64,000 nt of DNA from Larix kaempferi (GCA_027924585.1 BSBM01000870.1:2728001-2792000), one strand, 5' to 3'; positions 32,681-44,418 are shown, counted from the stretch's first letter. The notes: generated by a model not told the origin, from the sequence alone. Program-made: numbers and translations.

Positions 32681-34550
32681 TGTTGATGTATATGTAACTT
32701 CAGAATGTATTTGACCTATGTATATTGTACTCCTATAGAGATGGTATTATTCCTCTATACGGAAGTGTCGTCATTTGTATTGACAAGTGTCGCAAGTGTC
32801 GTAACTTGTTGTGATGGGTTATTAGACCACCAAGTGTGGGTCGGCCCTAATTAATGTAACCGTGGGTTATTAGACTCTCCTAGAGAAGTCAACCCTGCTA
32901 GTTTATTAGTCAAGTCAGGATAAGTATAAATAGAGTGTGGTCGGCACTCTATTTGATCATCTCATTATTCACTTCTACACTACTCGGAAAGTGGTGCACT
33001 AGTGAGGAAGGAGGATTAGCTGTTAGTAGAAGACTATCTCTTGTACTTGGGTTGTATCATTTCTCTTTCTATCTCTGAGGAAGTTGTGGGGTTTTTCACC
33101 TTTATGGTTTTCCCCAGTGAAACTCTGTGTGTCCATTGTCTTATGTGATTGCTTGTTATTGTCACGTCCCCCATTTTGAGCCTTATAATATTTTGGGCTA
33201 TAATGTAAATAATGTATGAATATTATGTATGATTCCTAGCGTGGAGCTCAAGGCCAAGGCCCCGCTAGTGAACGCTCAATCTAGAAGAGGCAAGTATTTG
33301 ATATTATGCTATCCATGTGCCAGTGAACCATTGGAATTATAAATATGCATTTTAATATAAAAGCCCACAACTAGCTATGCAATGCAACAAGAGATGGGGG
33401 CATGATGTTACAAGGAAATTGGGAGGGAAATATTCAAACCCTTGAGCCAATCAAGTCAAGCCAAGTGTCAATGAGAGAACCCATGAACGCTCAACTACCC
33501 ATGTTGACTTTTGTACCCAATCATTCATTTCTCCCAAGAATTGGTTTAGGTAGTTAATGCCTTGGGGAATGGGAGGTATGGCTATCCAAATTCGAGTATG
33601 GGCAAGCCACCCTTCCTAGATTTTCATGTTTGGATTCTTGGGCAAGAAAAGGGCCACGAAATTGCTCCCCAAGCCATTATTCACCTATCAGTTTGCTCTC
33701 TCACAAGTTGGGACCTTCCTAGGCAGTTCCCTCCATGGTTTTGTTGTGTTTACCTTCATTTTCATAGCTGGGAAGGGCATTTTTGTTGTGGCTAACAGTG
33801 GGGAAGAGAGGGGAAACGATTTGGGGTTTAATTGAGGTCGTTTTGTCCCACTGAATGCTCATACATCTGTGGGAGAAATCGATTTTCTTCCCTGGGGTTG
33901 ACTCCATCTTCCCACAATCTATTTTTGGTCTGCCCACGTTTTGGGGAAAACCCATAGACCCTATTCTGTGAATCCATGGTTGAATTGTGTATCCATGCTA
34001 GTTTTGAGCTACTGTGTGTAGAAGAATGTTGAGGTTGAGATGGGTATCCATTGCTTTGGCCATGCATGGTTTGAGAGTCCCAAGTTCCTTGTAGATATCA
34101 TGCCCAGCTCGGGGGTGGTCTCTGAGTGTTGAAATAATACAGGCTAGGCTGAGACCTATGGATGGGAGGAACGTTGCAACGACATAGTCATTTGTTGGGA
34201 CAACATTACATCAAGATGAGTATTTTCTTATGTAATTACTTCTGCAAATGTATTATTTTGTTGGCTGTGTTAAATTGAATGGCATCATGTAATGTGTGTG
34301 GATGACGTTTTCATTCCACTATGCATGTTTACTTGATTTACATCTGCACACATGTATTTCTTTGCTTTAAAATCTAATGTATGGGCTGAGTTTATGTAAA
34401 AGCCCCAAGCTTTGCTATCATGTTCCCTTCCACAAATTGGATAGAGAGGTGGATACGTGACAGTTATGCTTGATATGATTGATATGTTGTACATGTTATT
34501 CTCTCAGTAAAGATCCTAGAGTATGTTTAATTAATGCTCAAAATCTAACA
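32681..34550 (+). repeat. 5' LTR of the copia element, interrupted
   Basis: Parts 32681-33159 and 34468-34550 together match the 3' LTR at 45406-45968. TATA box TATAAATAG at 32925-32933. Interrupted by a solo LTR. Ends AAATCTAACA. Confidence 0.92.
33160..34462. mobile_element. Solo LTR inside the copia 5' LTR
   Basis: 1,303 bp, begins TGTCACGTCCCCC and ends GGATACGTGACA, so the outer seven bases are inverted copies (TGTCACG/CGTGACA). TSD gttat at 33155-33159 and 34463-34467. No PBS, PPT or gene inside. A TGTCAC start is common in plant Ty3/gypsy chromovirus LTRs, hence a gypsy solo LTR is likely (inference). Confidence 0.88.
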
Positions 34551-34562
34551 TGGTATCAGAGC
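34551..34562 (+). other. Primer-binding site of the copia element
   Basis: TGGTATCAGAGC, initiator-Met tRNA type, directly after the 5' LTR. Confidence 0.95.
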
Positions 34563-35125
34563 TAACCTGAGAAGAAGACACTGTGTAGTTGCGAAAACTA
34601 GGGTTTCTTGTTTATTGGGTTTCTCTCCACAGATTTTGGAAAGGAAGTAAGGTAGCTTGACTCTAATAAGCAAGGTGCATCTTTATGTCCAATCAGAATT
34701 CAATTATGGGCACTTTCATTTTTGGCCCTAAAAATTAGGGTTTCCACAAAAATAGGAATTTATGAAATTTGAGACCATAGCTGCAAGCTCCTTGGAAAAA
34801 TAAAATTTTAGAGCTTTGGATCGAACCTTTTGGTTGGGTGAAGCTCTGGGAAACTCAAACCCTAATTCAGGGTCCTCCCGAGTGAATCCGAGAAGACTAA
34901 AAGACATTTCTAAAGGGTGAAACTTTGCAGTTTTCAAATTCTGAGTATACCAGGTTGATTAGCTCATCAAGGTGCATCTTTCTATCCTTTCAGAATTTTG
35001 AAATTCAAAGTTTGAATTTTTAGGGTTTCTCTGACAAACCTTAATCTGGGACTAGATTCAATTTTCATCAAATTAAGTGGTAAGACCTAAATATTTTCTA
35101 TTTCCATTTGAAGTACTCTTTAAAG
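34563..35125 (+). other. Leader of the copia element
   Basis: About 560 bp of non-coding leader. The part 34720-35060 is related to the leader of the non-autonomous element (25540-25880). Confidence 0.7.
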
Positions 35126-36247
35126 ATGTCTCACCACACCAAGCTTGACGATAAGCTTGAAGGGGCTGATAACTTCTGAGCATGGAAGTATAGGATTGGG
35201 TTAATCCTGGAAGAAAATGAGTTGGACACTTACATAAGTGAAGAGGTCCCTATCCCAGAGGAAGAAGAGGCTAAGGCCTTACACAAAAGGAATTTGGTCA
35301 AGGCTAAGAGGATCATTGCTGATTCTATCAAAGACCATCTCATACCACATGTGTCATCTCTAAAGACACCAAAGGAGATGTTTGATTCCCTGACCAAGCT
35401 ATTCGAAGGGAAGAACATAAATCGGAAGATGACCTTGAGGAATCAATTGAAGAATGTCAATATCCATAATGCAGAGACTATGCAGTCTTATTTCTCAAGG
35501 GTCTCCCAGATAAAAGAACAACTTGAAGCTATGGGAGAAGACATAGAAAATGGATAAGTGGTAATGAACACTCTTAATGGCCTTCCTAGGTCATGGGATT
35601 CCTTCATCCAAGGAATTTGTGCTAGGAAGAAACTTATCTCATTTAGTAGGTTGTGGAAAGAATGCTCACAGGAAGAAGCTCGAATTGTAGCTCGAGAATA
35701 CAATATGGGGAATGAAGACCAATCTCTCATAGCACACTCCAAAAGACATGATGATAAGAAGGGACATCACCATAGTAAGAAAGAAAAGCATCACCATCAA
35801 TATCAAAGCGGCAACTTCAGATCTCAAAGAAACATATCAAATGCCCGATGCTTTACATGTGATGAAAAGGGACACTATGCCATTGATTGTCCCATAAACA
35901 ATAAAGATGGCTCTCACAAAAGGAAGAAGAACATCAAAACAAAACATCATGCTCATACTCCAGAGGATGATGAACCTCCCAGGAAGAGAGCTAGGGAAGA
36001 AAGTGAAGATTCTTCAAGTGATGAAGAATATGTTTTGATTTCTGCTCTCACTGGAACCATTATTCATGGAAGTAATGATTGGCTTATAGATAGTGGGGAT
36101 TCCAAACACATGACAGGATTCAAGGAATCCTTTATGAACCTATCTGAACATGAATCACCCCACAAGGTGAAACTTGGGGATGACTACCAATATCCAATAA
36201 AAGGAAGTGGCGAAGCCTCCTATAAGCTAGAATCTGGAAAGTCTATG
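35126..36247 (+). pseudogene. Copia gag and start of protease
   Basis: ATG 35126 (MSHHTKLDDKLEGADNF) then TGA at 35177, open to TAA 35555, open again to the insertion at 36248. Capsid part: WKYRIGLILEE, KEMFDSLTKLFEGKN, LKNVNIHNAETMQSYF, LNGLPRSWDSFIQGI. Zinc knuckle CFTCDEKGHYAIDC (CX2CX4HX4C) near 35848-35890. Protease active site LIDSGDSKHMTG near 36082-36118; copia usually has DSGA. The frame resumes at 40455. Confidence 0.9.
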
Positions 36248-36632
36248 TGTGATGAACCTGCAATAATTAACTAATGCAAATACACGAGATATCAGAAATA
36301 ATAGAACATAATCATTTTTATATTGATCACGGGCCACTTCGAGGGGGAAACCTCCTTTGAGCAAGCTCAATACAATTAACTTCACAGTGCCTTTAATGAC
36401 CTCAACACACACTTATATACTAAGTCTATGCCCAATACTATGAGTCAAAACCATGGGACATATAATACTACGGGACGACTTACAAAGCATATGCGTCCAA
36501 TACTATGGGTCAATACTATGGGCTAATATAAACTACGGATCAACAAATACTACGGGACGACTTACAAAGCATATGCGTCCAACAACAATATACTAACATA
36601 GTAAAGAGAAGGGTTGACATAGGTTCCTAACA
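36248..36632 (-). repeat. 3' LTR of the gypsy derivative
   Basis: 385 bp. Starts TGTTAGGAACC and ends GGTTCATCACA on the minus strand. Contains a repeated word GGGACGACTTACAAAGCATA at about 36473 and 36556. Confidence 0.92.
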
Positions 36633-36645
36633 TCCCCTCTCCCTT
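36633..36645 (-). other. Polypurine tract of the gypsy derivative
   Basis: On the minus strand AAGGGAGAGGGGA directly before the LTR. Confidence 0.9.
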
Positions 36646-36661
36646 AGAAAAAGCTTTGTCC

Positions 36662-37807
36662 TCAAAGCTTTGGTTGAAGAAATTGTTGCAGAATCTGAAG
36701 GAGTGGTTCCCCGGTAGCATCCTCGGGTTGCATTTCGTGCCATTGACGCCTTTGGAGTGTCAAGGAGGATTGCTTGGAAGGATGTAGATGAAGAAGAACC
36801 TTGTCAGCTGCGTGGAAAATGCGCTCAGAACAGTGCTGATTGGCTTGTTGTTTCAAGTGAATTATGGCCATGTGAAGGTTGTTCTGCAGAATGAGAAGAA
36901 TCTGATTGCGGTTTCGAAGAACCGAGTCAATTTCCTGAACTGGGGAGTTGCTAAGTGTGTATGGAAGAAGAACTGGCGGTGTTTTTCCATAGACTGCTTC
37001 ATATGGTGTCCTTTGAGATGTGGTATTGTACCACCAGAGTGCTACTAGGAAATCCATAGAAATAGTTGGCCAAAGTTGTGTAGGGATGGGCAAGGGTTTG
37101 AGCAATCCCAAAAGGAGTGTCGTTTCCCCCTTGTTGACTTGGAAAGTATCATCGTCAACCATCATCTGTTGAATTGTCATTTTTAGTCCCTGCCAAAAGA
37201 AGTTACATTGTTCCCGGTCATACATTTTGCAGAACCCAGAGTGCCCTATTGATGAAGAAGCATGGATTTCATAGAAGAGATAGCCCTGTTGAACATATTG
37301 CAACCAATTTCGAACAAGCAGAGAAAGAGCTATAAGAGAAACTGGGTCATCAATTGTGCGAGAAGGAGCATCTTCCACCATATTGTCCTTACCCTTCTTG
37401 TAAGTGATCACATAGGGATAACCCATGAGTTGGATAACCCATTTTAGGTGTGTTGGGGAGGAGACCCATTGTTCTAGAAAAATTTTCAGACTCGGGAGAT
37501 CAGTCTTGATGCATAAATAATTCCCTAATAGGTATGGCTGCCACTTCTGTACTACATGCAAAATAGCCATCATTTCCTGCTGAGAGGTAGATGCGGCTAA
37601 ATTATTACCGGAAAGGTCTATTGAAGGCAGCAAGCGCATTGGTTCAGCAAAGATACTTGCATATCTATCCAATGAAGTAGTGGAGACTGTTGATGGGTGC
37701 ATCTGAATGGAATTGAGCTGAGCGATGACACCATGTGAATTCTTCTTAAGGATTTTTTCCAAGCGATGTGAACTGATGATGCAGAGAGACCGTGGTTGTA
37801 AGCCCAT
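36662..37807 (-). pseudogene. Remnant pol: RNase H and integrase ends joined, RT and integrase core deleted
   Basis: One open frame of 381 codons. After a pre-RT part ending SIFAEPMRLLPS the protein jumps near 37618 to LSGNNLAASTSQQEMMAIL, the middle of the gypsy RNase H, followed by FLEQWVSSPTHLKWV and KKGKDNMVEDAPSR. The zinc-binding region of integrase is degraded, and near 37045 TISMDFL is joined to ALWWYNTTSQRTPYEAVYG, which removes the whole DDE core. The C-terminus keeps the GPY-like end in degenerate form. It cannot reverse-transcribe or integrate on its own. Confidence 0.85.
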
Positions 37808-37837
37808 AAATGTGTGTTGTGCCCCATTGACTTTAAA

Positions 37838-38413
37838 CTACATCCAAAGTTCAGCAAAATCCCATAAGATGGGGCCAAGTGTGCATAACCATTGAACACC
37901 CAAAACCACATCACATCCGCCTAAGGACAAGGCAAACATGTCAGAGCATAGGTTATAATATTCCATAGAGATACGCACATTGTGACACTTCCCCTTGCAA
38001 GGTAAGGTTCCCCCATTGGCAACCATGACTTCAAAGTTGGAGCAAGGATGGACAAAACAATCAGCTTGTTTGGCAATCCGAGGGTCAATGAAGTTATGAG
38101 TGCTAGCAGAATCAATGAGTATGGTAAGAGGGAGCTTCTTGAAGTATCCCCTGACCCGCATTTTTTGTGGGGTGGTGACGCCGGTTACAGCATGGAGAGA
38201 GATATCGAGTGGGTCGTCCTGAGATGGGGTGTCAACAGGTGGGTGTTGAATGTCAATTTGATCATCTACTGTATCTGTAGCTTCTTCACCAAGTTCTAAG
38301 GCAAGTGGAGAATCCACATCCAAGAGATAGAGCTTTTGTTGAACACATCTATGTCCCCGAGTGAATTTCTCATCACAATTATAGCAAAGCCCTTTTTCTT
38401 GGCGTGCCTGCAT
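37838..38413 (-). pseudogene. Gypsy zinc knuckle and protease
   Basis: Zinc knuckle GLCYNCDEKFTRGHRC near the start (CX2CX4..HxxC). Protease motif LPLTILIDSASTHNFID: active-site D-S-A where most gypsy elements have D-S-G or D-S-A. Then LSLGGCDVVLGVQWL, the flap/helix block. Ends at TAG 37838-37840, which breaks it from the downstream pol in the same frame. Confidence 0.88.
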
Positions 38414-38470
38414 TTCTATTTTAGAAAAATGCTTGATAGGAATTGGTTGAGGAGCAGGCGTGATGGGAGG

Positions 38471-39223
38471 TCATTGGGAACCCATATTTCTGAAGGGAAC
38501 AAAGGTGGGTTTGGAGCGTTGTTGAGTTGTGATCTTGTCCTCGACTAGCTTAGCCAACCCTAGGACTTCCATCATTGTGTTGGGACAAAACATTTTGACC
38601 TCTAAGCGGATTTCATCCTTGAGACCACTGATAAAACAACTCCTGTAGAATTCATCAGACAATCCTTCTGTGTGATTGGCCAATTTCTCAAATTTTGTCT
38701 GATACTCTCTCACTGTGCCAATTTGGTGAAGTTTAGTGAGTGCTCCTGTGAAATCATCAAAAGCACTAGGACCAAATCGTGGCAAAATGAGTTGGCAAAA
38801 ATCTGTCCAATTTGGCTCAGGATGAGCTTTGATGTACCAACGGTACCATTGAAGGGCTTTCTGTTCCAAATGAAAGGATGCAAGTGGAACTTTCTGGCCA
38901 TCAGAAGTATTATGCAGACTGAAATATTGTTCTGCTCGATATATCCATCCAGTTGAATCAGTACCATTGAAGCGAGGAAAATCAAGCTTTGGCCCACGAA
39001 AATTGCTGGAAGAAGAGAACTCGGTGGCTGCAAAAGATTCTGGTTGTCGGGTATTGTTCATGGCTGAATGCTGAAGATGGAGGATGAGAAATTTTTCATC
39101 CAGATCTTGGAGTTTGGTTTGGATGGCTGCAAGTGCTTCCTCCATGGTGTGTGCTCCTGCACGGGTGACAACCATAACCAGGTTTTTTTTTTTTTTTTTG
39201 GTGGAATGGGTAGAAAAACACAA
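38471..39223 (-). pseudogene. Gypsy gag
   Basis: The likely start is Met at 39175 (MVVTRAGAHTMEEALA). Conserved capsid words FRGPKLDFPRFNGTDSTGW, YRAEQYFSLHNT, LEQKALQWYRWY, FGPSAFDDFTGALTKLHQ, GTVREYQTKFEKLANH mark the chromovirus-type capsid. It ends in TGA at 38471-38473, after which the same frame continues into the zinc knuckle. Confidence 0.9.
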
Positions 39224-39615
39224 ACAGAAGCTGATTTAGTAAAGGGAAATTTGGATTGGGGAAACAATCTGATGGGTAATTGGGGTTTGACTAGATTTTG
39301 GACACTGTCGAAAGGACAAGAAAGCAAAAAGGGGGATTTCAGAAGCGGGGTGATAGAATGAGAAAATTTGGAAGAGAGGGACAAAGAAGCAGAATTCGGA
39401 AAGGAACTCTGTGGTAAAATTTGAAGGTGATTGGGTGAAATCTGAGGAAGTTATGGCAAACCCTAAAAATAGACAAATGTGAGATTTTGGGCTTTGGGAA
39501 GGGGAATTGGGGATAGGGTCCTTAGGAATGAAAGATGCAGAATGGGATGACAGGGGTTCCCCGAAAATTTCAAGGGAAACAGAGTGAAAGCAAGGGAGAT
39601 ATGGAGAAAAAACTG

Positions 39616-39651
<36 letters not shown>

Positions 39652-40168
39652 TAGAAATGGATCGGCAATAGCGGCGCAAAAGGGATCGAAAATGGCTGGA
39701 TATGGAACGACTTTCAGAATAGATCTAAAATGGCTGGATCTGGAGCGGAAGTGATCGGCAACAGTTCAACTGAAAATAGATATGGACCCGAGGTATGTAT
39801 GGCTTCCTAACAGTTTAGGTGTTTCACTCGGCCACCAATGCTGTCTGACGGCTTGCGTATTGGGGCAGTACCCCTCACTCCACGGCTCAGGTAAAACTGA
39901 TAACCGCTTTGCCACAAACGACAGCTCTTGGTTTACCTCACAGGTGGGAACTAGTCAATCAGGTAGGGGTCGTTGCCCTTTTCGCTGGCAGGTCCTCTCA
40001 ATGGGCCAGCTACTTTGGGATTCCTGTGGTACTCCTCACAATGAGTTTTAGGGCTTATTCCCAAGTACTTCTCACAGTTAAGCAGATAGGGATTATTCCC
40101 AAATCCGAAGATGCAACAGATGCAAAAAAAAATTTGGCAGAAATTCCACCCAACGAGCCCAAGAAAGT
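39224..40168 (-). other. Leader of the gypsy derivative
   Basis: Non-coding. A (TA)n microsatellite lies at 39619-39650. A T/A run at 39182-39199 directly precedes the gag start on the minus strand. GC content is higher in 39780-40080. Confidence 0.7.
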
Positions 40169-40180
40169 GCTCTGATACCA
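40169..40180 (-). other. Primer-binding site of the gypsy derivative
   Basis: Minus strand TGGTATCAGAGC, two bases after the LTR. Initiator-Met tRNA type. Confidence 0.92.
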
Positions 40181-40182
40181 GA

Positions 40183-40449
40183 TGTGATGAACCTGCAATA
40201 ATTAATTAATGCAAATACACGAGATATCAGAAATAATAGAATAGAATCACTTTTATATTGATCACGGGCCACTTTTAAGGGGCAATCACATATAATACTA
40301 TGGGACGACTTACAAAGCATATGCGTCCAATACTATGGGCTAATATAAACTACGGATCAACAAATACTATGGGACGACTTACAAAGCATATGCGTCCAAC
40401 AACAATATACTAACATAGTAAAGAAAAGGGTTGACATAGGTTCCTAACA
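40183..40449 (-). repeat. 5' LTR of the gypsy derivative, shortened
   Basis: 267 bp. Matches the 385-bp LTR except for a deletion of about 100 bp after GGGCCACTTTTAAGGGG and a 15-bp deletion near 40335. Confidence 0.9.
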
Positions 40450-40454
40450 CTATG

Positions 40455-42942
40455 AAGATGAAAGATGTGCTTTATGTTCCAGGTCTCAAGAAGAATCTAC
40501 TCTCCATATCTGCATTGGATGCAAAAGGCATGAGGGTTGCATTTGTAGATTCCCAATTCCTATTGTGGCCAAAGAGTAAGACTATAGATGATGCAGTGGT
40601 GATTAGAGAGCAAGAGGGAGGATTATACAAATTGAAGGGCCAACCAGAACAAGCCTTGGTCCATGACTCAGTAGAGACAAGTGAACTTTGGCATAGAAGG
40701 CTTGCACACATGCCCTATAGGGCACTTCTAATTGCAAGCAAAGCAGTGGAAGGTCTTCCTGAAATCCAAACAAAACATGAAGGCATTTCCAAAGGTTGTG
40801 CAAAGGGGAATAATACAAAGAAGACATTTCCAAGTAGTGAAATCAAGGCAAAAAGAATCTTGGAAATCATCCACTCTGATGTATGCAATCCAATGTCATC
40901 CAGTTCTCTGAGTGGGTATGTATACTATGTTTCCTTCATTGATGATTTATCTAGGAAGACTTGGGTTTACTTCTTGAAGAACAAAGATGAAGTGTTTGAC
41001 AAGTTCAACGAATTCAAATCCTTGATAGAAAACCAAACTGACATGAAGATCAAGATCTTTAGATCCAAAAATGGCGGAGAATTCACTTCAGGAGACTTCA
41101 AGAAGCTATGCAGTGATTTAGGGATTAATAGGGAGTTGACTACTCCTTACACTCTAGAACAGAATGGGGTTGCCAAAAGGAAGAATAGAACAATCATGGA
41201 AGTAGCTAGGGCAATGCTTCATGACCAAGATCTACCTATGCACTTATGGGCTGAAGCAGCCAGGACAGTTGTATATGTACAGAACATAACACCTCATAAG
41301 ATACTTGACAACAAAACACCAGAAGAAGTGTTCACTGGTAAGAAACCAAAAGTTAGCCATCTCATAATATTTGGTTGTCCAGTATACACTCACATCCCAA
41401 AAGAAAAGAGGACAAAGTTAGATCCTTCAAGAAAGAAGGGCATATCCGTGGGTTACAATGAAAGCTCGAAGGCTTAGAGAATCTACTTCCCAAGATTCAA
41501 GAAGATTGATATCAGTCGAGATGTAACATTTGATGAAGGCTCAGCATACATCAAATCGAGAAAGACACCTGTTGAAGACAATGAAGAACCCAGAATATCC
41601 AGAACACAAGACACTACAATGAATGAAGCAATTCCTGAAGAAGATCATGAGATGGAAGATCCACAACAACCTGTAGATCCACCTCGTGAGAAGAACTCTC
41701 ACAAGAGGAAACCAGCATGGGCTAGAGAGCTTATTCAAGATGCAGAAAGGTTTGGCATTCCAGAAGAGGAACACAGAGAAAGGAAAAGGACAAGATCACA
41801 CACAAGCTATGTTGCCTTACTCTGTGATATCATGAAGGAAGAACCTTCCAGTTATGAAGAAGTAGCAGAAAAGAAAGAATGGAAGGATGCCATGGTTGAG
41901 GAATACCATTCGATCATGAAGAATGATGTTTGGGATGTGGTCCCAAGACCAGATGGGAAGTCTATTGTGACTTCCAAGTGGATCTATAAGATTAAACATG
42001 CTACAGATGGTAGCATAGAGAAATACAAAGCTAGGTTTGTAGCTCGTGGCTTCTCCCAGAAAGAAGGGATTGATTATGAAGAAATTTTTTCTCCTGTGGT
42101 GAGACACACTTCCATTAGATCGATACTTGCTTTGGCTACAATGATGAAATGGAAGGTACACCATATGGATGTCAAGACAGCTTTCTTGAATGGTGTAGTT
42201 GAAGAGGAAGTGTATGTGGAGCATCCACTCGGGTTTGAGACACATGACCGAGGGTCGCATTTGTGCAAACTAAAGAAATCCCTGTATGGTTTGAAACAGG
42301 CACCCAGGACCTGGTATGGCAGGATAGATGGCTTCCTATCTAGTTTGGGCTTTACCAAGAGTGAAGCGGGTTCCAACCTTTACTACAAGGTTGAGGAAGG
42401 CAGTCCAGTGATACTACTATTGTATGTGGATTACCTGTTTGTAACAGGTGAGGATAGATTGATTGCTGACACGAAGAGGAAGCTTGCTGCCGAGTTCGAG
42501 ATGAAGGACTTGGGTATGATGCACTATTTTCTTCGTATGGAGGTATGGAAGAGTGCAGATGGTATCTTCCTTGGACAAGTGAAGTATGCAGTAGAGATCC
42601 TGAAGAGGTTTGGGATGATGGACTACAAGGCCATGGCCAAACCTATGGCATCAAACCTGAAGCTTCTGTGTGATGCTTCATCTGACCCGGTTGATGCTAT
42701 GATGTATCGTCAGATGATTGGGTCCTTGATGTACCTGATGAATACGAGACCATACATCTGCTTTGCGGTCAACACCTTGAGCCAGTACTTGACAGATCCG
42801 AGACATGTTCACCTGATAGATACAAAGCATATTCTGAGGTACCTGAAGGGTACAGTTGACTATGGGCTCAAGTATGAGGTGAATCAAAAGTTTAATCTGG
42901 AGGGTTATGTTGATTTGGATTGGGCAGGTAGTGCCATCGATC
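40455..42942 (+). pseudogene. Copia integrase and reverse transcriptase
   Basis: The frame continues from gag. GAG-pre-integrase: ELWHRRLAHMPYRALL and GCAKGN (HHCC finger with the first Cys replaced by Ser). Integrase core: IHSDVCNPM keeps Asp; FRSKNGGEFTS has Lys for the second Asp; NGVAKRKNRT has Lys for the catalytic Glu. TAG at 41475. RT: MDVKTAFLNGVVEEEVYVE, KKSLYGLKQAPRTWY, LLYVDYLFVTG (YVDY instead of YVDD), YRQMIGSLMYL. RNase H starts at YVDLDWAGSAID and is cut by the insertion at 42943. Integrase and RT are both catalytically dead. Confidence 0.93.
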
Positions 42943-43967
42943 CACGGGGGATTCACTAGAAGGCAATATAATATCACGTTCATTCATATTGCGGTATTAA
43001 ATATTCATGAAAAACTATAAATTATATTGCTTATATATTAAGGGGAAAAGGGTTTCTTTTATTTAATGTAACAATACAAAAATACTTTGGGGTCTTCTCT
43101 ATATGGGTGGGGTGACAAATATCCGCCAAATGTAGATGGCAGGATCATGGTCGGATGAGAAATTGGGTTGAGGAAAGGCTCGGGCTTACCAGTACGCAGG
43201 GAAATCGTGTCTTGAGGCATGCTTGAGGCGAGGGGTTTCATGGTGAAGTGGGTTTCTAGTCGATCATAGTCGAGAGATAGTGGTCATTAACAACCAATTA
43301 TTACCAATAACACTCAGCTAGTTGTTACCAATAGCCTTGGGAGGCTCTAAGCCTCCAGGGCCTATTATAGGTCCTCGATAGGCCTTGGGGACTTGAATAC
43401 CCAACCACTCGTGCCTATTACAGGCCTTGGGAGGTTAGTCAACCTCCTAGAGCTTGTTACAGGCCCTGGGGGCTTGGATACCTATCCCACAACAAGCTTA
43501 GTTAGAGATTGGGGAACTACAACATGAAATCTAAATGTTGTACTATGTGCATTGGCTCTAGTGACATACAAGAAGTGATCTCCTATCTCTTCATTAGACC
43601 ATTAAATGTTTCAAATCATAATGATATGTGGTTGAGTAATTGCATTGTGGGTGAAGTAATGTGCATCCATGATATACATCGAAAGAAACAAGGTGCATTT
43701 TAGAATGCATTTGGGGTCATAAGAGGGGTATCATATCAATATACTAGGTATAAATATAAAGGGGTATAAAAAATGTTAATGAAAAAATTGATACATACAA
43801 TATCTAGTGAAAATAGGGGTTTTTTTAAATTGGGAAGGCATATTAGGAGGGGGTTAAAAAAATGATTTTGGAAGGTATTTTCCAATATTTAGTGAAATTA
43901 GGGGTATTGTTTCATATGCCACGATCGAACATGCTATGATAGATGTTTATTGAGTGAAGCCCCCGTG
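42943..43967. mobile_element. hAT-like non-autonomous DNA transposon in copia RNase H
   Basis: 1,025 bp with 15-bp terminal inverted repeats CACGGGGGATTCACT and (other strand) CACGGGGGCTTCACT, one mismatch. 8-bp TSD catcgatc at 42935-42942 and 43968-43975. An 8-bp TSD fits the hAT superfamily. No transposase inside. The interior at 43330-43490 has a loose repeat around CCTATTACAGGCCTTGGGAGG. Confidence 0.88.
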
Positions 43968-43975
43968 CATCGATC

Positions 43976-44418
43976 GGAAGAGCACTTCGGGGTGCTGCTT
44001 CAGTATGGGATCCGGTATGATCTCTTGGTTTAGCAGGAAATAGTCCTATGTGGTACTAAGTACAGCCGAAGCAGAGTATGTTGCATCTTGTTCAGCTAGT
44101 TGTGAGGTAGTATGGATTAGGAAGCTACTGTCTGATTTGTTTGATCTCCTGTTGAGTGCTACTTGTATATATTGCGACAACCAAAGTTGTGTGAAGTTGT
44201 CGGAGAATCCAGTGTTCCATGACAAGTCGAAGCACATTGAGATCAAGTATCACTATATCAGGGATATGGTGCAGAGAGGAGTAGTGAAGCTCCTATATGT
44301 TGCGACAGACGAGCAGATAGCCAATGTGTTGACCAAGCCGTTGGCCAGAGTGAACTTTGAATACTTCAGAGGGAGACTTGGTGTACTTCAGATCGAGAAT
44401 CCTTCCAAGGGGAGGTGA
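43976..44418 (+). pseudogene. Copia RNase H, C-terminal part
   Basis: RKSTSGCCFSMGSGMISWF, TAG at 44041 (where copia has Gln), LSTAEAEYVASCSASCEVV with the catalytic Glu, IYCDNQSCVKLSENPVFH with Asp, KHIEIKYHYIRDMVQRG, and the end at TGA 44416-44418. In frame with the part before the hAT-like insertion once one TSD copy is removed. Confidence 0.92.

Larger units (their letters stand above)
36248..40449 (-). mobile_element. Antisense Ty3/gypsy deletion derivative inside the copia protease
   Basis: 4,202 bp, TSD ctatg at 36243-36247 and 40450-40454. On the minus strand: 5' LTR 40449-40183, PBS, leader, gag, zinc knuckle and protease, a remnant pol, PPT, 3' LTR 36632-36248. RT proper and the integrase core are absent, yet the joined pieces stay in one frame from 39175 down to 36662 with only two stops (38471-38473 and 37838-37840). 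LTR lengths differ (385 and 267 bp) through deletions in the copy at 40183. Confidence 0.92.

Noticed and set aside
33562-34067. Overlapping open frames of 69-79 codons on both strands
   Set aside because: They lie inside the solo LTR, have no motif and overlap each other on both strands.
39236-39679. Minus-strand frame with an Ile-Tyr repeat
   Set aside because: The repeat is the translation of a (TA)n microsatellite in the gypsy leader.
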